The translations under genes and the position numbers were made by a program. A stretch of DNA of 64,000 nt from Blastocatellia bacterium. Lineage in GTDB: Bacteria; Acidobacteriota; Blastocatellia; Pyrinomonadales; Pyrinomonadaceae. How positions within the stretch are numbered: the stretch's first letter is position 1; each line of letters opens with the position of its first letter. Below the pieces are notes generated by a model. The model was not told the origin of the DNA. It did not search any database and saw nothing but the letters and a program-made list of their open reading frames with translations. This document shows positions 55,914 through 64,000 of the stretch, piece by piece. Location of the stretch: positions 5,330 to 69,329 of the forward strand of contig DNNE01000060.1 of the NCBI GenBank assembly GCA_003487805.1, read 5' to 3'.

Positions 55914-55970
55914 AATGTCCGAATCTGTCGTCACTTCGTCATAGAACGGCAGATGGGTAGTGAGCATGAT
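55914..55970 (+). promoter_or_regulatory. Operator-promoter copy C (orphan duplicate)
   Basis: AATGTCCGAA, CTGTCG and TTCGTCAT blocks lie at 55914-55942 and CATGAT (weak -10) at 55965-55970, same spacing as copies A, B and D. No + strand gene follows; the next genes are on the minus strand. The remainder of 55819-56174 shows no supported gene. Confidence 0.5.
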
Positions 55971-56174
55971 CTTTACTTGAGTGCAAATAGCATATGCGCG
56001 GAATTCAACTCTAATTACTTGAAAACCCGCTGTTCGGTGATTCACTACGAAGCAAAACAAAAACGGCTCGGGTGAACGAAGCACTTTGCAAGATTCTTTG
56101 TCACAATTTGTGTTGCCTGATCCAGAGTATCTTCGAGTTCGAGATTAAGCCGGAGTTTTGGAAGGATTAGAACG

Positions 56175-56546
56175 TCACCATTTGAATTCGGGCCATCCGC
56201 CGACATCAACCAGATCCTGCGGGCGGGAGCCTTGCTCCTTCGCTGTCGTTTCCAGATGATTCTCAAAATCTCGGTATGCTTCTGATAGCTCCAGCAGCAT
56301 ATTTAGGATATCGGGTAGTCGCTTAAAACGAACTTTCCCTGACGTCTTACCGGAAACATATTCTAAACAGCAGTTGCCCACGAATTGGAAAAGGTACTTT
56401 GATGTGATGCCGGGAAAAAGTGTGAGCCACTGCATGCAGCGATTACCGACAAACGGATCGTATGCGGTCAACGCTTGTTGAGCGCACGCTTCAAGTCGAA
56501 AAAGATCCGCTTGTTGACTCCTATTCGTGGGTTGGAAAACCAGCAA
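56175..56546 (-). CDS. DUF6904-like protein, C-terminal half (frame broken)
   Basis: The frame from TTG 56546 reads FQPTNRSQQADLFRLEAC, then WLTLFPGITSKYLFQFVGNCC and a helical end (LLELSEAYRDFENHLETT). Together with the gene at 56521-56838 it forms one protein of about 228 residues with DUF6904-like layout. The two halves overlap by 26 bases in different frames. Removing one T from the run TTTT (minus strand, near 56537) joins AGF to QPTN in a single frame. Either a one-base insertion or an assembly error explains this. Confidence 0.65.
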   Translation of the reverse strand: MLVFQPTNRSQQADLFRLEACAQQALTAYDPFVGNRCMQWLTLFPGITSKYLFQFVGNCCLEYVSGKTSGKVRFKRLPDILNMLLELSEAYRDFENHLETTAKEQGSRPQDLVDVGGWPEFKW

Positions 56547-56838
56547 CCCATCGTAAAATTGCCAGCTGCATCAGAAAATTCGGCCACAACTCCTGGAAGG
56601 GAAAATAAGTATCAGTCTCGCTCCCGAGAAATTCTCGCTTGAATTCATGCTGCTCGGGCTTTCCTTCGTAGGCTTTCCGAATCTCGTGCGCCAGTCCCAA
56701 TGTGAATTCTCCAACTATTACCTCATGAACCGAATTCTCAGCTAAATTGCAGACGCTCTCATAGAGATTAGTCAAATCAGAGTAGTCACCATGAATGATA
56801 ATGCCGGCTCCATGCCTGGTTGGCTTTGCGAAGATCAT
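56521..56838 (-). CDS. DUF6904-like protein, N-terminal half (frame broken)
   Basis: This 105-residue reading frame starts MIFAKPTRHGAGIIIHGDYSDL and contains LYESVCNLAENSVHEV and LGLAHEIRKAYEGKPE, then ELWPNFLMQLAILRWVAG. It stops where the second half takes over in another frame. The start of DUF6904-family proteins is similar (K-PT-H--G--I-GDY-DL--LY). It is an orphan without a known reaction. The kinase gene at 56903 starts upstream (57757) and may be co-transcribed. Confidence 0.65.
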   Translation of the reverse strand: MIFAKPTRHGAGIIIHGDYSDLTNLYESVCNLAENSVHEVIVGEFTLGLAHEIRKAYEGKPEQHEFKREFLGSETDTYFPFQELWPNFLMQLAILRWVAGFPTHE

Positions 56839-56902
56839 TCAGAATAAGTTCTGGCTAACGAGGGCCAGCCTTGCGTTGCCACAGATGAGGACAAGCTCAC
56901 GA

Positions 56903-57757
56903 TTATTTGTTCTTGCTAAACGCCACGCCTGCCAGAATAACTAAACCGAAGACCGCTACTGCACCAATAGCGCGGTTTCGGTTTCGTAGGTTCTCGCTTG
57001 CGGCTTCTAATTGTAACCGCGCGTGATGCAGAGTGGGCCTCGCACTGGGATCTCTCGAAATTAAATCGGTTAATAAGGTGTGTATCTCATTTGGCCCTGC
57101 AGATATCCGGCTTCCCGCCGGGGGTCGTGATCCAGTTAACATCTCTACAGCAGTGATGCCAAAAGCAAATGCTTCTGCCTGTTGCGTGTAGAGTGCGCCG
57201 GGAACAAACAGTTCTGGCGCCAGATACTCGGGAGTACCTCTGGCAAATTGCGTCACCTGAACCAGTCGCAACTGCCTTGGCAGGCAAATTAGACCAGCAT
57301 CGCCTAATTTCGCTACCCACGGGCCGAATCCATATTGAGTAAGCAGCAAATTATCCGGCTTGAAATCGCGGTATAAGTAGCCGTGTCGATGTAATTCTTC
57401 AAGGGCTCCTGAGGCTTGGCCCAGCAATGGCAACGTCACGCTATGCCAAGTTGAAAGATACCCTAATTGAAGCCGAGCTGAACCGTGAATGCAGAACTCC
57501 AAAACTAAAAAGGGTCGTGTACATGTTAAGTTCCAATCCAGAAGCCGCACAAACTGATTAGGGAAATCTTGATAGGCACGCAATTCTGTGCCTTGGCGTT
57601 GTAAGCTATCCGTCGTCACTTCTCTGATGAGTTTTATCGCTACTGGTGCTCCGTCGCTGCGATAAGCTTGGTAGACGCTACCCTGAGCTCCTCGGCCTAA
57701 GCATTCTCCGATCTCATACCTGCTAGCGTGCGTTGTTAGAATCGTTCCTTTTTCCAT
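56903..57757 (-). CDS. Tail-anchored Hanks-type Ser/Thr protein kinase
   Basis: This 284-residue protein is almost only a kinase domain (about 12-250) followed by one C-terminal membrane helix (AIGAVAVFGLVILAGVAF). The glycine loop is LGRGAQGSVY, the ATP lysine Lys42 in VAIKLI, the catalytic loop YRDFKPDNLLL (Asp131, Lys133, Asn136) and the metal Asp153 in GDAG. The usual HRD and DFG are thus YRD and DAG, both tolerated in active kinases. APE is intact (TPEYLAPELF). There is no PASTA or other sensing domain. Its substrate may be the neighbouring DUF6904-like protein, but there is no evidence. Confidence 0.9.
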   Translation of the reverse strand: MEKGTILTTHASRYEIGECLGRGAQGSVYQAYRSDGAPVAIKLIREVTTDSLQRQGTELRAYQDFPNQFVRLLDWNLTCTRPFLVLEFCIHGSARLQLGYLSTWHSVTLPLLGQASGALEELHRHGYLYRDFKPDNLLLTQYGFGPWVAKLGDAGLICLPRQLRLVQVTQFARGTPEYLAPELFVPGALYTQQAEAFAFGITAVEMLTGSRPPAGSRISAGPNEIHTLLTDLISRDPSARPTLHHARLQLEAASENLRNRNRAIGAVAVFGLVILAGVAFSKNK

Positions 57758-58027
57758 CTCCTATCACCCCTCGTCACCGCTGACAGCCAACATACCCTGA
57801 ACCGACATCTCTTATTCACCTTGCTTACAACCATAAAGGTACTCCGGTGATAACTGCCGGGCAAGACTTATTTCGTGATTCGGTAAAGTGCATTTCATTC
57901 GGCTCATAGTAAATTGGACGATGTTCGCCAGGATACGATCAGGACTGAACCTCACGGGCACTAAGTTCTAACTGCATCCCCGATCAAGCGGTTGCAGCGA
58001 ATGTTCATTCAGGTCAGGCCAAAAATC

Positions 58028-58056
58028 TTGACTTTGACAATGAGTTATCCTACGCT
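58028..58056 (+). promoter_or_regulatory. Possible promoter of second YD protein
   Basis: TTGACT (58028-58033) and TACGCT (58051-58056) are 17 bp apart, about 100 bp upstream of ATG 58157. The -35 is good, the -10 poor. The rest of the 399-base gap from 57758 shows nothing clear. Confidence 0.3.
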
Positions 58057-58156
58057 GCGCTCGAAATTATGTACGTCGTATTAGGGCTGACTCTGAGCCC
58101 GTTCACTGACTCACCGTTCAGCCACTCACGTATCGTTCTTAAAACTGGAGTCCCCC

Positions 58157-61100
58157 ATGAGACGTGCCCACCGTCTGCCGGCGAAATCGATTCGCTGGAC
58201 TACTCTGTACCTCGGCTTCGCTCTAATCATATCGAGTTTGACATGGATTAGTCCGACATATAGCTCACGAAATACGCAGAGCAACAGCCAAACGAGTAAC
58301 GGGAAAGCGAAGAGAGGCCCAGTAAAGCCGCCGCAGCCTGGCGCGCCAGCGGTTGACCTTCCAAATCTCGATCAGGACCGGCATCGCCCACACGTTGAGA
58401 CGCGCGCAGCGCAGCCGATTGAGTCGACGATGCGATCTCGTCGCAAGCCAGTGGAATCGCGTTCGGGTAGGAAGGTTGGCGATCCGATTCCACGCGCAAC
58501 ACCAGGTCCTTCAGCAACCACGACACCTTCACAGACGCCTTCGCCGGTCGGGAACCCGAGGCGCAATCCATCACCGACTCCATCACCAACGGCGTCACCT
58601 GTTTCAAGCCCGGAGTTCACGGCTTCGGCTTCTTCTTCGAACAATCGATATCGATCGATTGACCTGTTTGCCAGGGCGCGCATTCGCGTGATGTATCATC
58701 CGGCGCTGAGGTTTCTCAGTACTCACTTTTCTCAAACTGATCCGTTGGATTTGCTCATGACGTTCAGGCCTCCAGCAAACGGCCCTCGCTCACGGGCATC
58801 GTTCGATCTGCTCCCGCAATCCGGTTCTTCAAAGATCGTCTTCGCCAGCAATCGCGAAGGCGTGATGCAGAGTTATGTAATGAACGCGGATGGAAGTAGC
58901 GTCGTCCGCTTGACTAACTCCGGCGCGAACGATGATTTACCCCGCTGGTCGCCGAACGGTACGAAGATCCTGTTCCAAAGCGGTCGGGATCATCCCGACA
59001 CCGGCTACATGGATATCTATGTAATGAACAGCGACGGTAGCGGCGTGATTCGCTTGACCACGGACGCAAATGACGACAGCTTTGCGTCATGGTCGGCTGA
59101 TGGTTCAAAGATCGTTTTCCAGAGCATGCGGAACGGCGTCAACTATCAGGTTTATTCGATGAATGCGAACGGTTCGAGTCAGACTAATCTCACTAACACT
59201 TCCGCGAGCGATGGCGAGCCTTCGTGGTCGCCGGATGGAACGAGGATCGCATTTGCGAGTGATCGCGATCACGCCGGCTTCGATAGCGTTTATGTGATGA
59301 ACAGTGGCGGCAGCAATCAGCATCGCATCACCTTTAGCGCAGATACGGTCGATGATACGCAACCCGTCTGGTCGCGTGACGGCAATCGCATCGCGTTCGT
59401 CAGCACACGCGACAGTACGACCGAAACCTGGCAGGAAACAGATGACGACGGCAACTACATCACGAAATCACGCGTGCATATCAACAAAGAAGTTTACGTG
59501 ATGAATGCCGACGGGTCGGCGCAGACGCGATTAACCAATGACTTGGCGAATGACGATTGCCCGGCATGGTCGCCCGACGGATCGAAGATTGTATTTCGGA
59601 GCGACCGAGAGCGCGACTGCTGTGATCCATCTGCCCAGGTATGGATCATGAACACTGACGGCAGTGATCTAACTAATATTTCAAGCAGCGGCAATGGGGA
59701 CTACAGCGCCAGTTGGGCGAGTGGAAGTAACAATCAATCGCCGGTCGCCAATGCGGGCGGCGCTTATAACGGCATCATTTCACAGAATGTTCCTTTCACC
59801 GGAAATGGTTCATTCGACCCCGACGGCAGCATCGCCAGTTATTCATGGAACTTTGGCGACGGCGGCTCCGCTTCGGGTGCAGCGCCGACCCACGCTTACA
59901 CCACGACCGGAACTTACACTGTTACTCTGACAGTAATCGATAATCTCGGCGCGCAAGGGAGCGCTTCAACCTCTGTCGTTATCACTTCGTCTTCAAGCGA
60001 TCAGTACGCGGTCAACTTTTTGCAGAAGGGACTTGGCCGACCACCTAGTGATCCGGAAAGCACCTATTGGACGGACATCATGCGTGCGGCCTACCTCCAG
60101 GGACAGCCGTCGATGTTCATGGCCTTGACTGAATTCGGCATGACGGTGTTTGAGTCTGATGAATATGCAAGGCGCGCCGATCGCTTGCCCTCATATCAAT
60201 ACGGTGATCGGAATTACGTCTACGATTTATACAAGGCCTACCTGATGCGTGAGCCGGACCAGTCGGGGTGGGATTCCTGGACCGAACAAGCTTCGCCACT
60301 CCTCATGGGTCGAGCGCAAGTGCGCAATGCGTTTGAAACGTCAATTGAGTACCAGAACATCATCCGAACATTGACGGCCAGCGGCAATCCTTCAAGTGCC
60401 GCGTCGTCATTAGCTACGGCTCAAGTAGACGCATTCAATCAATCAGGCAATCAGGTTCAGGCGCGCGATTGCGAGTTCAGTATGCCGCTGCTGTCTTTGC
60501 CTGGCCGCGCGGGTCTGGATCTGGGCTTGAGTCTTTCTTATTCGTCCTTGGTGTGGACTCGCTCAGGTCCTTACATTTATTTCGATCAGGATTACGAATC
60601 GGTGAGTCCCGGATTCACGATCGGATTTCCCACGGTGCAATGGCGTAAGTTCGACGCCCAAACGAGCAGGAATGTTTATATTTTTACTGCGGCAGGCCAT
60701 CATGTTGAATTGCGTCAAGTAAGCACTTCAAACATTTACGAAGCTGCCGACTCGTCCTATCTCCAGCTAACAGAGAGCGGCGGCAGCCTATCGGTGCGTT
60801 CGACAGACGGCACACAGATCAGCTTTGCGGGACCACCTTCTGCAAGCGGCTGGAAAGCAACCGAAATCGAGGATCGAAACGGCAACATCATCAGTATTAC
60901 GAACGATTGGCGCGGCGACATTCAAAACATTACTGACACGCTTGGCCGCGTCGTCACTTTCAATTACGACAACAACGCTAATCTCATTTCGATTACGCAG
61001 GATTGGTCCAACGAACCTCAACATCCCTGGGCCACGTTCGGTTGGGGCTCTTCGCCGCAAATGCAATTGCCTTCAGGCGCTGAGGCAGTCGGAAGTTTTA

Positions 61101-64000
61101 GCGGAGACTCGTTCCCAGTGCTGGCGCAGGTAAACCTGCCAGACGGCTCCCGCTACAACTTTAATTACAACGCGGCAGCTCAGGTCAGCGTCATTCATCG
61201 CACGACTTCAGACAATGTGCAGCGTTCTCAGATGGTCTACAATTACGGCGCAGGCGACGATTCAACGCGGCTGACTAACTCACGTATGTCTGCTGACGAT
61301 TGGACGGGAACCGCTGATCTGCCCGCCGCTTACGTTGAGACGCAATACAACCTCGAAGGCAACGTCCACACAGCCACCGTCGTTGGTGATCCGAGTAGCA
61401 CAGCTTACAAAGAGTCTTACGGCGCTGGATGGCAGAAGGGATTGGTGACCGCAACTGAGACGTGGGGCAGGAAAGATGCCGATCATTCTGTCGCGCTCCA
61501 AAGGTCGACCTCAACTTCATGGACTCAGGACGACGCAGACCCGAACGCTATTTACCGGACCAACCCGCGGGTGATTGGTACGGATGTCTTTGACAACAGC
61601 AATCACCGCCACACAGAGATTGGCTATCAAGCGTTCACTCTGCCGTTTTCGAATGCGAGTTGCAGCTTGCCCAATGACATTTCTGAATATGCGGCGGTCG
61701 GGATGCCAGTCTTGCGCCACAGCCATACTGATTACAATCTGGATGGGAACTATTTGAATCTCCGAATCATTGGTTTGCCGCAAGCGAAGCTTCTTTATGA
61801 AGGGCCATCTACGTTGATGGCGAAGACGACCTACCTTTACGATTGGAATGGTGAGTATCTGCAAGGACTGCCCGCGACGCCAACACAGCATGACGGCAGT
61901 TACTCAACCGACCTGGTGACGGGGCCGCGGCGCGCCAACCTGGTCAAGATGCAGCGTTGGGACGTCAACTATCCGACCGATTCAACGAAAGTTACCGAGA
62001 GCAAGAGCGCTTATGACATCACTGGTAACGTTATCTTCACTCGCGACGCCCTCGATCATCAAACGACGATAGGCTATACGGATCAGTTTGCCGCCAACGG
62101 GACGAACCTCGACTCTCCAAGATCATTCTCAACTTTCGCTTATCCAACAACGATCACCGATGCCGACAACAATTCGTCGAGTGTCCGCTACCGTTATGAC
62201 TTTGGGGCGAAGACGCTGGTGCAAGGCCCGCCACCGCAGAACCAAACTAACGGGATGGTGCAAACATTCATTTATGACAATGCCACGCGCATTCAGCAGG
62301 TGACCATCGCTACCACAGGCGCATACTCGCGATACCTCTATGGCCCTGCCAATGTGGTGACCCTCTCGAGTGTCAACTTTGTGGGCGATGAAGCTTACAC
62401 GAACACTACGTTTGATGGTTTGGGGCGCTCGATTGGCGTTGCTACCACCAACCCTGGGAGCACCGGTGGTTACAAAGCGCAGATGACGGAATACGATGTG
62501 ATGGGCCGTCCAATGATGAAATCGAATCCTACTGAGATCGACGGTTCATGGAATCCCAGCGGCGACGACGCGGCGGGTTACATCTATACGCAGCAGACCT
62601 ACGATTGGAAAGGCCGGCCACTCGAAATACGACATCTCACGGATAGTAGTATGAAGTATGTGAGCTATGACGGTTGCGGTTGTGCGGGTGGCGAAGTCGT
62701 CACGCTAACAGATGAGATGGGCCGCCAGCAGAAAGAGTATTCAGATGTTTTGGGCCGACATTGGAAGACCGAAATTCTTCAGACAATCAATAACGTCACC
62801 AGTGTCTATTCAACAACCACGAGCACTTTGAATGCCCGCGATCAGGCGACGAACGTTCGCGTTACGGATAATGCCACCGGTAATTATCAAGACACGACCA
62901 TGAGTTACGACGGCTACGGCCGCTTGCGGACGAAACATTTGCCCGAACAACAAGTCGATCCTAATAATAGTTCGTCCACTGATCACACTACCTGGTCCCA
63001 CAATCCTGACGATACGATTGGTTCAGTCACGGATGCACGCGGCGCGAGCGCGGCTTATAGTTACAACAATCGTTATCAGGTTACTTCGATTAACTACGCA
63101 GCACCGCCAGGCATCTCAGTTCCCCTCGCAGCTAGCTTTAGCTACGACGCCGCAGGCAATCGGACCTCCATGAACGATGGCACGGGCTCGCTGACTTATA
63201 GTTATGACTCTTTGTCGCGGATGCAAAGCGAAACGCGGCAATTCCTTGGGCCTACTGCACCGCTGGGCAGCTTCACGTTGAGCTATCAATACAATCTCGC
63301 CGGTGAGCTGAAGAAGATTACCGATCCAACCAACTTGACGATCAACTACAACTATGACAGCACGGGTCGAGTTATTGGCGTTACGGGCGAGAATACACTC
63401 GTCGAAAATGTTTCGACCTACGCTTTGAATCTCACCTATCGTGCATGGGGTGCATTGAAGGACATCGACTATGGGAACGGGACACATTCGCACTTGAGCT
63501 ATAACGCGCGCCTCTTGCCAACCAGTCTGGCGTTGAGCAACGTGATACCTCCGCCTTACAACCAAACTGCGACCATGTCGTGGACCTACGATTACTTCGA
63601 TGACGGCCGTAATAACCACGCGTTCGATTCTGCAGACAACCGTTTTGATCGTGCGCAAGAATACGATCAAGTTGGCCGTTTGAAGGAAGCGTATTCAGGG
63701 CGCGAAGCAAGTGGGTTGTCACCTACGACCCCAACCCCTGACAGTCCATATCGCCAGACTGTTCAATACGATGTGTGGGACAACATGACTGCTAAGAGTG
63801 GTCGATTGTGGCGGCAGCCGATGAGTGACAGCTTCGCCTACACGAACAACCGTGGTCCATCGTGGCGGATGGAATACGATGCGGAAGATAACATGGTCCG
63901 GAGCGACGCGAGCCTGCATGTGTATGACGCTGCTAATCAACATACACAATTCATTGATTGGTCCCATATCGTAGGTGGAGGTCAGACCGGTCACGATCCT
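58157..64000 (+). CDS. Giant secreted PD40/PKD/DUF4214/YD-repeat protein, 3' end outside window
   Basis: The frame from ATG 58157 stays open to the window end, at least 1948 residues. A signal anchor (TLYLGFALIISSLTWI, about 16-31) is followed by a Pro/Ser/Thr-rich linker (about 120-160), a TolB/PD40 propeller (about 225-510; repeated SKIVFASNR, YVMNADGSS, WSPDGT), a PKD domain (about 527-614; GNGSFDPDGSIASYSWNFGDG), a DUF4214-type domain (about 620-735; YVYDLYKAYLMREPDQSGW), and YD-repeat sequence from about 770 (for example FNYDNNANLISITQD) to the edge. It has the look of a very large secreted surface protein related to the one at 12147. The RHS core and tip, if present, lie outside the window. 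Confidence 0.92.
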   Translation, partial: MRRAHRLPAKSIRWTTLYLGFALIISSLTWISPTYSSRNTQSNSQTSNGKAKRGPVKPPQPGAPAVDLPNLDQDRHRPHVETRAAQPIESTMRSRRKPVESRSGRKVGDPIPRATPGPSATTTPSQTPSPVGNPRRNPSPTPSPTASPVSSPEFTASASSSNNRYRSIDLFARARIRVMYHPALRFLSTHFSQTDPLDLLMTFRPPANGPRSRASFDLLPQSGSSKIVFASNREGVMQSYVMNADGSSVVRLTNSGANDDLPRWSPNGTKILFQSGRDHPDTGYMDIYVMNSDGSGVIRLTTDANDDSFASWSADGSKIVFQSMRNGVNYQVYSMNANGSSQTNLTNTSASDGEPSWSPDGTRIAFASDRDHAGFDSVYVMNSGGSNQHRITFSADTVDDTQPVWSRDGNRIAFVSTRDSTTETWQETDDDGNYITKSRVHINKEVYVMNADGSAQTRLTNDLANDDCPAWSPDGSKIVFRSDRERDCCDPSAQVWIMNTDGSDLTNISSSGNGDYSASWASGSNNQSPVANAGGAYNGIISQNVPFTGNGSFDPDGSIASYSWNFGDGGSASGAAPTHAYTTTGTYTVTLTVIDNLGAQGSASTSVVITSSSSDQYAVNFLQKGLGRPPSDPESTYWTDIMRAAYLQGQPSMFMALTEFGMTVFESDEYARRADRLPSYQYGDRNYVYDLYKAYLMREPDQSGWDSWTEQASPLLMGRAQVRNAFETSIEYQNIIRTLTASGNPSSAASSLATAQVDAFNQSGNQVQARDCEFSMPLLSLPGRAGLDLGLSLSYSSLVWTRSGPYIYFDQDYESVSPGFTIGFPTVQWRKFDAQTSRNVYIFTAAGHHVELRQVSTSNIYEAADSSYLQLTESGGSLSVRSTDGTQISFAGPPSASGWKATEIEDRNGNIISITNDWRGDIQNITDTLGRVVTFNYDNNANLISITQDWSNEPQHPWATFGWGSSPQMQLPSGAEAVGSFSGDSFPVLAQVNLPDGSRYNFNYNAAAQVSVIHRTTSDNVQRSQMVYNYGAGDDSTRLTNSRMSADDWTGTADLPAAYVETQYNLEGNVHTATVVGDPSSTAYKESYGAGWQKGLVTATETWGRKDADHSVALQRSTSTSWTQDDADPNAIYRTNPRVIGTDVFDNSNHRHTEIGYQAFTLPFSNASCSLPNDISEYAAVGMPVLRHSHTDYNLDGNYLNLRIIGLPQAKLLYEGPSTLMAKTTYLYDWNGEYLQGLPATPTQHDGSYSTDLVTGPRRANLVKMQRWDVNYPTDSTKVTESKSAYDITGNVIFTRDALDHQTTIGYTDQFAANGTNLDSPRSFSTFAYPTTITDADNNSSSVRYRYDFGAKTLVQGPPPQNQTNGMVQTFIYDNATRIQQVTIATTGAYSRYLYGPANVVTLSSVNFVGDEAYTNTTFDGLGRSIGVATTNPGSTGGYKAQMTEYDVMGRPMMKSNPTEIDGSWNPSGDDAAGYIYTQQTYDWKGRPLEIRHLTDSSMKYVSYDGCGCAGGEVVTLTDEMGRQQKEYSDVLGRHWKTEILQTINNVTSVYSTTTSTLNARDQATNVRVTDNATGNYQDTTMSYDGYGRLRTKHLPEQQVDPNNSSSTDHTTWSHNPDDTIGSVTDARGASAAYSYNNRYQVTSINYAAPPGISVPLAASFSYDAAGNRTSMNDGTGSLTYSYDSLSRMQSETRQFLGPTAPLGSFTLSYQYNLAGELKKITDPTNLTINYNYDSTGRVIGVTGENTLVENVSTYALNLTYRAWGALKDIDYGNGTHSHLSYNARLLPTSLALSNVIPPPYNQTATMSWTYDYFDDGRNNHAFDSADNRFDRAQEYDQVGRLKEAYSGREASGLSPTTPTPDSPYRQTVQYDVWDNMTAKSGRLWRQPMSDSFAYTNNRGPSWRMEYDAEDNMVRSDASLHVYDAANQHTQFIDWSHIVGGGQTGHDP

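Overview
The window looks like a chromosomal segment of an acidobacterium-type soil bacterium, most likely class Blastocatellia. I infer this from very long secreted YD-repeat proteins carrying DUF4214 modules, a CadC-like winged-helix/TolB/TPR regulator, LytS/LytTR signalling, DUF4386 and DUF1003 membrane proteins, mixed Shine-Dalgarno use and roughly balanced base composition. No rRNA or complete tRNA is present, so the assignment is inference.

Layout. (1) 1-8942, all on +: a tightly packed run of CoA-transferase (5' end outside the window), enoyl-CoA hydratase/isomerase, small catalase, a RibA-RibB fusion in the reverse of the usual domain order, an acyl-CoA ligase, a Dps-like ferritin, a RibD-type deaminase without its reductase domain, a DsbA-like protein and a redoxin. 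(2) 8943-9753: gene-free, with the 3' half of a tRNA-Lys(CUU) gene and repeated integrase-arm-like motifs, i.e. an old integration site. (3) 9754-21662: a membrane-anchored regulator, a 2362-residue teneurin-like YD-repeat protein and an APC permease. (4) 21.8-36.7 kb: a stress-protection island of many small proteins with strong ribosome binding sites: ferritin-like, hemerythrin, large catalase KatE, SRPBCC, zinc dehydrogenase, pyrophosphatase, DUF1003, DUF72, and Lys/Ala-rich histone-H1-like proteins or tails. (5) 37-56 kb: a hydrolase/PfpI cluster with signs of duplication and decay. It holds two copies of a metallo-beta-lactamase-like protein lacking the metal motif, three DJ-1/PfpI-domain proteins (one fused to an AraC helix-turn-helix), an aspartyl protease with PDZ domain, a beta-lactamase-type serine hydrolase, an S9 peptidase, an amidohydrolase, an alpha/beta hydrolase that has lost its catalytic Ser and His, and a LytS/LytTR two-component pair. 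(6) 56.2-57.8 kb: a frameshifted DUF6904-like gene next to a tail-anchored Ser/Thr kinase. (7) 58157 to the end: a second giant secreted protein (PD40 beta-propeller, PKD, DUF4214, YD repeats) running out of the window.

The most interesting signal is a 26-bp sequence found six times between 40.9 and 56.0 kb. It aligns without gaps in all copies and consists of three TGTC/AGTC-type repeats spaced 10-11 bp apart. It ends inside the -35 position, and a good -10 hexamer follows at a fixed distance. Two copies face away from each other in the divergent promoter of the PfpI-AraC (GlxA-like) regulator and the aspartyl protease operon. Two more sit in front of the serine-hydrolase genes and the GDSL/DUF4386 genes. 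The other two are orphans, one beside a decayed duplicate of the regulator's C-terminus and one inside the 3' end of the dead hydrolase gene. I read this as the operator-promoter set of a small self-regulated regulon controlled by the GlxA-like protein.
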